Shown here: piece by piece, positions 61,678-64,000 of the stretch | How the letters are laid out: each line of letters opens with the position of its first letter | How positions within the stretch are numbered: position 1 is the first letter of the stretch | Origin: DATDPM01 sp041498815 | GTDB lineage: Bacteria > Pseudomonadota > Alphaproteobacteria > DATDPM01 | Assembly: GCA_041498815.1 (NCBI GenBank) | Contig: JBGQJC010000006.1 | Span: 1-64,000, forward strand | Reading direction: 5' to 3' | DNA: 64,000 nucleotides | Notes under the pieces: model-generated | What the model was told of the DNA's origin: nothing | Database searches by the model: none | What the model saw: the letters and a program-made list of their open reading frames with translations, nothing else | Position numbers and translations under genes: made by a program

Positions 61678-62796
61678 TCACGCGCCGAGCGCCGCCAGGG
61701 GTTCGCGATAACTTAAGCCCAAGGATTCGGCCACCGCGGCGTGGGTGACCCGTCCGCGGTGCACGTTCAATCCGGCCAGGAGATGCCGATTGCGGACAAG
61801 CGCTTTGCTGGCGCCGAGATCGGCGAGTTCCAGCACATAGGGCAGCGTCGCGTTATTGAGCGCGGCGGCCGAGGTGCGCGGCACGATGCCCGGCATATTG
61901 GCGACGCAGTAGTGGATGATTCCATCCACCACGAAGGTCGGGTCGGCGTGGGTCGTGGGCCGGCTGGTCTCGAAACATCCGCCTTGGTCGATCGCCACAT
62001 CCACCAGCACCGAACCGGGGCGCATGGCGCGCACCATTTCGCGCGTCACGAGCTTGGGCGCGGAAGCCCCCGGCACCAGCACCGCGCCGATGACGAGATC
62101 GGCGTCCAGCACATTCGATTCGATCGCGCCACGCGTGGACAGCGCGGTTTCGATGCGCGGGCCGTAGATTTTCTTGAGCTCGGTGAGCCGCGGCTGCCCT
62201 TTGTTGATGACCGTGACATGGGCGAGCAACCCGGCCGCCATCTGGAGCGCGTTGGTGCCCACCGTGCCCGCCCCCAGGATCACCACCTTGGCCGGGGCAA
62301 CCCCCGGCGCGCCGCCCAACAGAATCCCGGCACCCCCGGACGGTTTTTCCAGGCAATGGGCGCCGACCTGGGTCGCGAGCCGGCCGGCGATGGCACTCAT
62401 GGGGGCCAAAAGCGGCAAGCCCCCCGCCTCGTCCGTCACGGTCTCGTAGGCGATGGCGGTGGCACCCGAATCGATCAAGCCGTTGGCCTGATTCGGGTCG
62501 GCCGCGAGATGCAGATAGGTGAATAGAATCTGGCCCTCGCGCAGCAGCTTGAATTCGGACGGCTGAGGCTCCTTCACCTTCACGATCATGTCCGATTTTG
62601 CGAAGATCTCCGCAGCACTTTGGGCAATCGCGGCACCTGCGGTGCGATACGCTTCGTCGCCGATCCCAATGCCTGCGCCGGCATTTGTCTCCACCAGAAC
62701 CTCGTGGCCGCGGCGCGTCAGCTCGCGCACGGACTCCGGCGTCAGGCCGACGCGATATTCGTGAATCTTGATTTCCTTGGGCACGCCGATGCGCAT
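61678..62796 (-). CDS. ald: Ald: alanine dehydrogenase
   Basis: NAD-dependent L-alanine dehydrogenase of 372 residues, interconverting alanine with pyruvate and ammonia. MRIGVPKEIKIHEYRVGLTP, the substrate KVKEPQ, and the nucleotide-binding VILGAGTVGTNALQMA are present, together with VDVAIDQGGCFETSRPTTH. It precedes the acyl-CoA synthetase/GNAT gene on the same strand, so the two may form an operon for pyruvate/acetyl-CoA metabolism. Confidence 0.95.
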   Translation of the reverse strand: MRIGVPKEIKIHEYRVGLTPESVRELTRRGHEVLVETNAGAGIGIGDEAYRTAGAAIAQSAAEIFAKSDMIVKVKEPQPSEFKLLREGQILFTYLHLAADPNQANGLIDSGATAIAYETVTDEAGGLPLLAPMSAIAGRLATQVGAHCLEKPSGGAGILLGGAPGVAPAKVVILGAGTVGTNALQMAAGLLAHVTVINKGQPRLTELKKIYGPRIETALSTRGAIESNVLDADLVIGAVLVPGASAPKLVTREMVRAMRPGSVLVDVAIDQGGCFETSRPTTHADPTFVVDGIIHYCVANMPGIVPRTSAAALNNATLPYVLELADLGASKALVRNRHLLAGLNVHRGRVTHAAVAESLGLSYREPLAALGA

Positions 62797-62851
62797 CGCT
62801 TTCCCCGTCCGGATGAGCCTAGATGGAATCTGTGCCGGGAGCGTTACGGCG

Positions 62852-64000
62852 TCAATGACCGGGGGTGGAGCCCGCCGTCCGGAAAATTGCCTGGCGGCGC
62901 ATTAGCCATAAGAGTAGGGCGAGGCCGGGAAGCGCCGCACCCGCGGCCACGAAAAAGAAATGAACCCAGCCCAGTTGCGCGGCCAGCCATCCGCCGAAAG
63001 ACGCGAGAAACGTGCGCGGCACGGCGGCAAGCGAGGACAAGAGCGCGTATTGGGTGGCGGTAAAGGCGGCGTTGCAGAGCCCGGATAAATAGGCGACGAA
63101 GGCGGAGGAATTCATGCCGCCCGCGATGTTCTCCGCCGCAATCGTGACGATGAGAAGCGCCGCGTTGTGGCCGGCCATCGCTTGAACCGCGAACATCATG
63201 TTGGCCAAAATCTGGAGAAACGCGCACAGCAGAAGCGAGCGAAGCGCCCCCAGCCGGTAAACCATGGCGCCGCCCAAAAACACGCCCAGGATCGTGGCCC
63301 CGGTGCCGAAGATCTTGCTGATGTTCGCGATCTCGATCTTGGAAAATCCCATGGCGATATAAAACGGGCTCGACATCCCGCCCACCAGCGCATCGCCGAA
63401 TTTATAGAGCACCACGAAGAGAAGAACCGGCGCCCAGGCTTCCCGCGTCATGAAATCGGCGAAGGGATCGACGACCGCGCTCTTGAGCCAGGCGCCGAAG
63501 GTTTGTCCCGCGTCAATGGGCGCAATGCCGCGCGATGGTTCGTTCACCGACAACACCGCGATCATGCCGACGGTGACGCAAGCCGCCATCAGGGAATAGG
63601 CGAAATGCCAGCCGCCGAAACTTGCGGCATAAAGCGCGCCCGCGCCCGAGACCAGCGCCCCCACGCGCCAGCCGAATTGGGTAGCCGCGGCGCCAGCACC
63701 TTGCTCTTCCGCCGCCAGGAGATCGACGCGCAGGGCATCGATCACGATGTCCTGGCTGGCCGACGAAAACGCGACCAGCACGGCAAAAAGCGCGGTCGTG
63801 CCGGGCGCCGAACCGGGATCGGTGCTTCCCAACAGGAGAATCGTGGCGATGAGCGAGCCTTGCGTCGCCAGCGCCCAGCCCCGCCGCCGCCCGAAGCGTT
63901 TGGTCAGCCACGGCAGCGGCGCGCGGTCCATCAGCGGCGCCCATAAGAATTTGATATTATAGGAAATTCCGGCGAGCGCGAAGAAGCCGATGGCGGTCAG
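62852..64000 (-). CDS. AmpG-like muropeptide permease (5' partial)
   Basis: Major-facilitator permease resembling AmpG, which imports anhydro-muropeptides for recycling. The frame is open to the right edge, so roughly the first 50 residues lie outside; the visible part starts at LTAIGFFALAGISYNIKFLWAP. The loop LPWLTKRFGRRRGW and many hydrophobic segments are typical. The C-terminus is short. No ampC or ampR gene is visible, and another sugar or peptide substrate cannot be excluded. Confidence 0.85.
   Translation of the reverse strand: MTAIGFFALAGISYNIKFLWAPLMDRAPLPWLTKRFGRRRGWALATQGSLIATILLLGSTDPGSAPGTTALFAVLVAFSSASQDIVIDALRVDLLAAEEQGAGAAATQFGWRVGALVSGAGALYAASFGGWHFAYSLMAACVTVGMIAVLSVNEPSRGIAPIDAGQTFGAWLKSAVVDPFADFMTREAWAPVLLFVVLYKFGDALVGGMSSPFYIAMGFSKIEIANISKIFGTGATILGVFLGGAMVYRLGALRSLLLCAFLQILANMMFAVQAMAGHNAALLIVTIAAENIAGGMNSSAFVAYLSGLCNAAFTATQYALLSSLAAVPRTFLASFGGWLAAQLGWVHFFFVAAGAALPGLALLLWLMRRQAIFRTAGSTPGH

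Overview
The window is ordinary chromosomal DNA from a GC-rich alphaproteobacterium, by content and gene order closest to the Rhodospirillales/Rhizobiales side of the class. This rests on an Irr-type Fur protein with a recognisable iron control element, a MucR/Ros regulator, the ornithine-lipid acyltransferases OlsB/OlsA, the mutS-glnD-trpS neighbourhood, the rimP-nusA-ylxR-infB-rbfA-truB-rpsO-pnp translation block, and a PhoR/PstSCAB/PhoU/PhoB cluster in the alphaproteobacterial order. The genus cannot be named from sequence alone. No rRNA, tRNA, insertion sequence, prophage or CRISPR array was recognised, and no gene-free stretch exceeds 300 bases.

Layout. 1-6373 (+): ubiE (5' end outside the window), ubiB, coaBC, dut, an Rrf2-type regulator without Fe-S cysteines, cysK and a MoeB/ThiF-type E1 enzyme. 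6434-8103: a 2-hydroxyacid dehydrogenase and a divergent double-SH3 periplasmic protein. 8121-12762 (-): an iron/peroxide region with a nitronate monooxygenase-like flavoprotein carrying a cysteine cluster, irr, an Irr-box promoter, rubrerythrin, a CCG-domain Fe-S protein and DUF3501. 12936-32571 (-): one long co-directional run: olsB-olsA, miaB-phoH-ybeY-corC-lnt (mostly 4-base start/stop overlaps), an XRE regulator with a clear promoter-operator, metK-trmB, then the rimP-to-pnp block.

32648-46342: fur, mucR, rimI-tsaB, DdpX-type dipeptidase, a nitroreductase, a NodB-domain deacetylase, a GH73/Bax glucosaminidase, nfu, a UspA/Alph_Pro_TM/TauE operon, trpS, glnD and an isochorismatase-family hydrolase. 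46351-58921: mutS, then the phosphate regulon (phoR, OprP-type porin, pstS-pstC-pstA-pstB-phoU-phoB) with Pho boxes before the porin and before pstS. 58941-64000 (-): a fused ADP-forming acyl-CoA synthetase/GNAT protein, alanine dehydrogenase and an AmpG-like permease cut by the right edge.

The most interesting part is the Irr-box-controlled rubrerythrin / CCG Fe-S protein / DUF3501 unit: a rubrerythrin without its rubredoxin domain sits beside a multi-cluster electron carrier and a protein of unknown function, directly downstream of irr. Secondary points are the XRE promoter-operator, the cysteine-less Rrf2 next to cysK, the Fe-S-like cysteine motif in the nitronate monooxygenase homologue, and a terminator placed just ahead of rimP.
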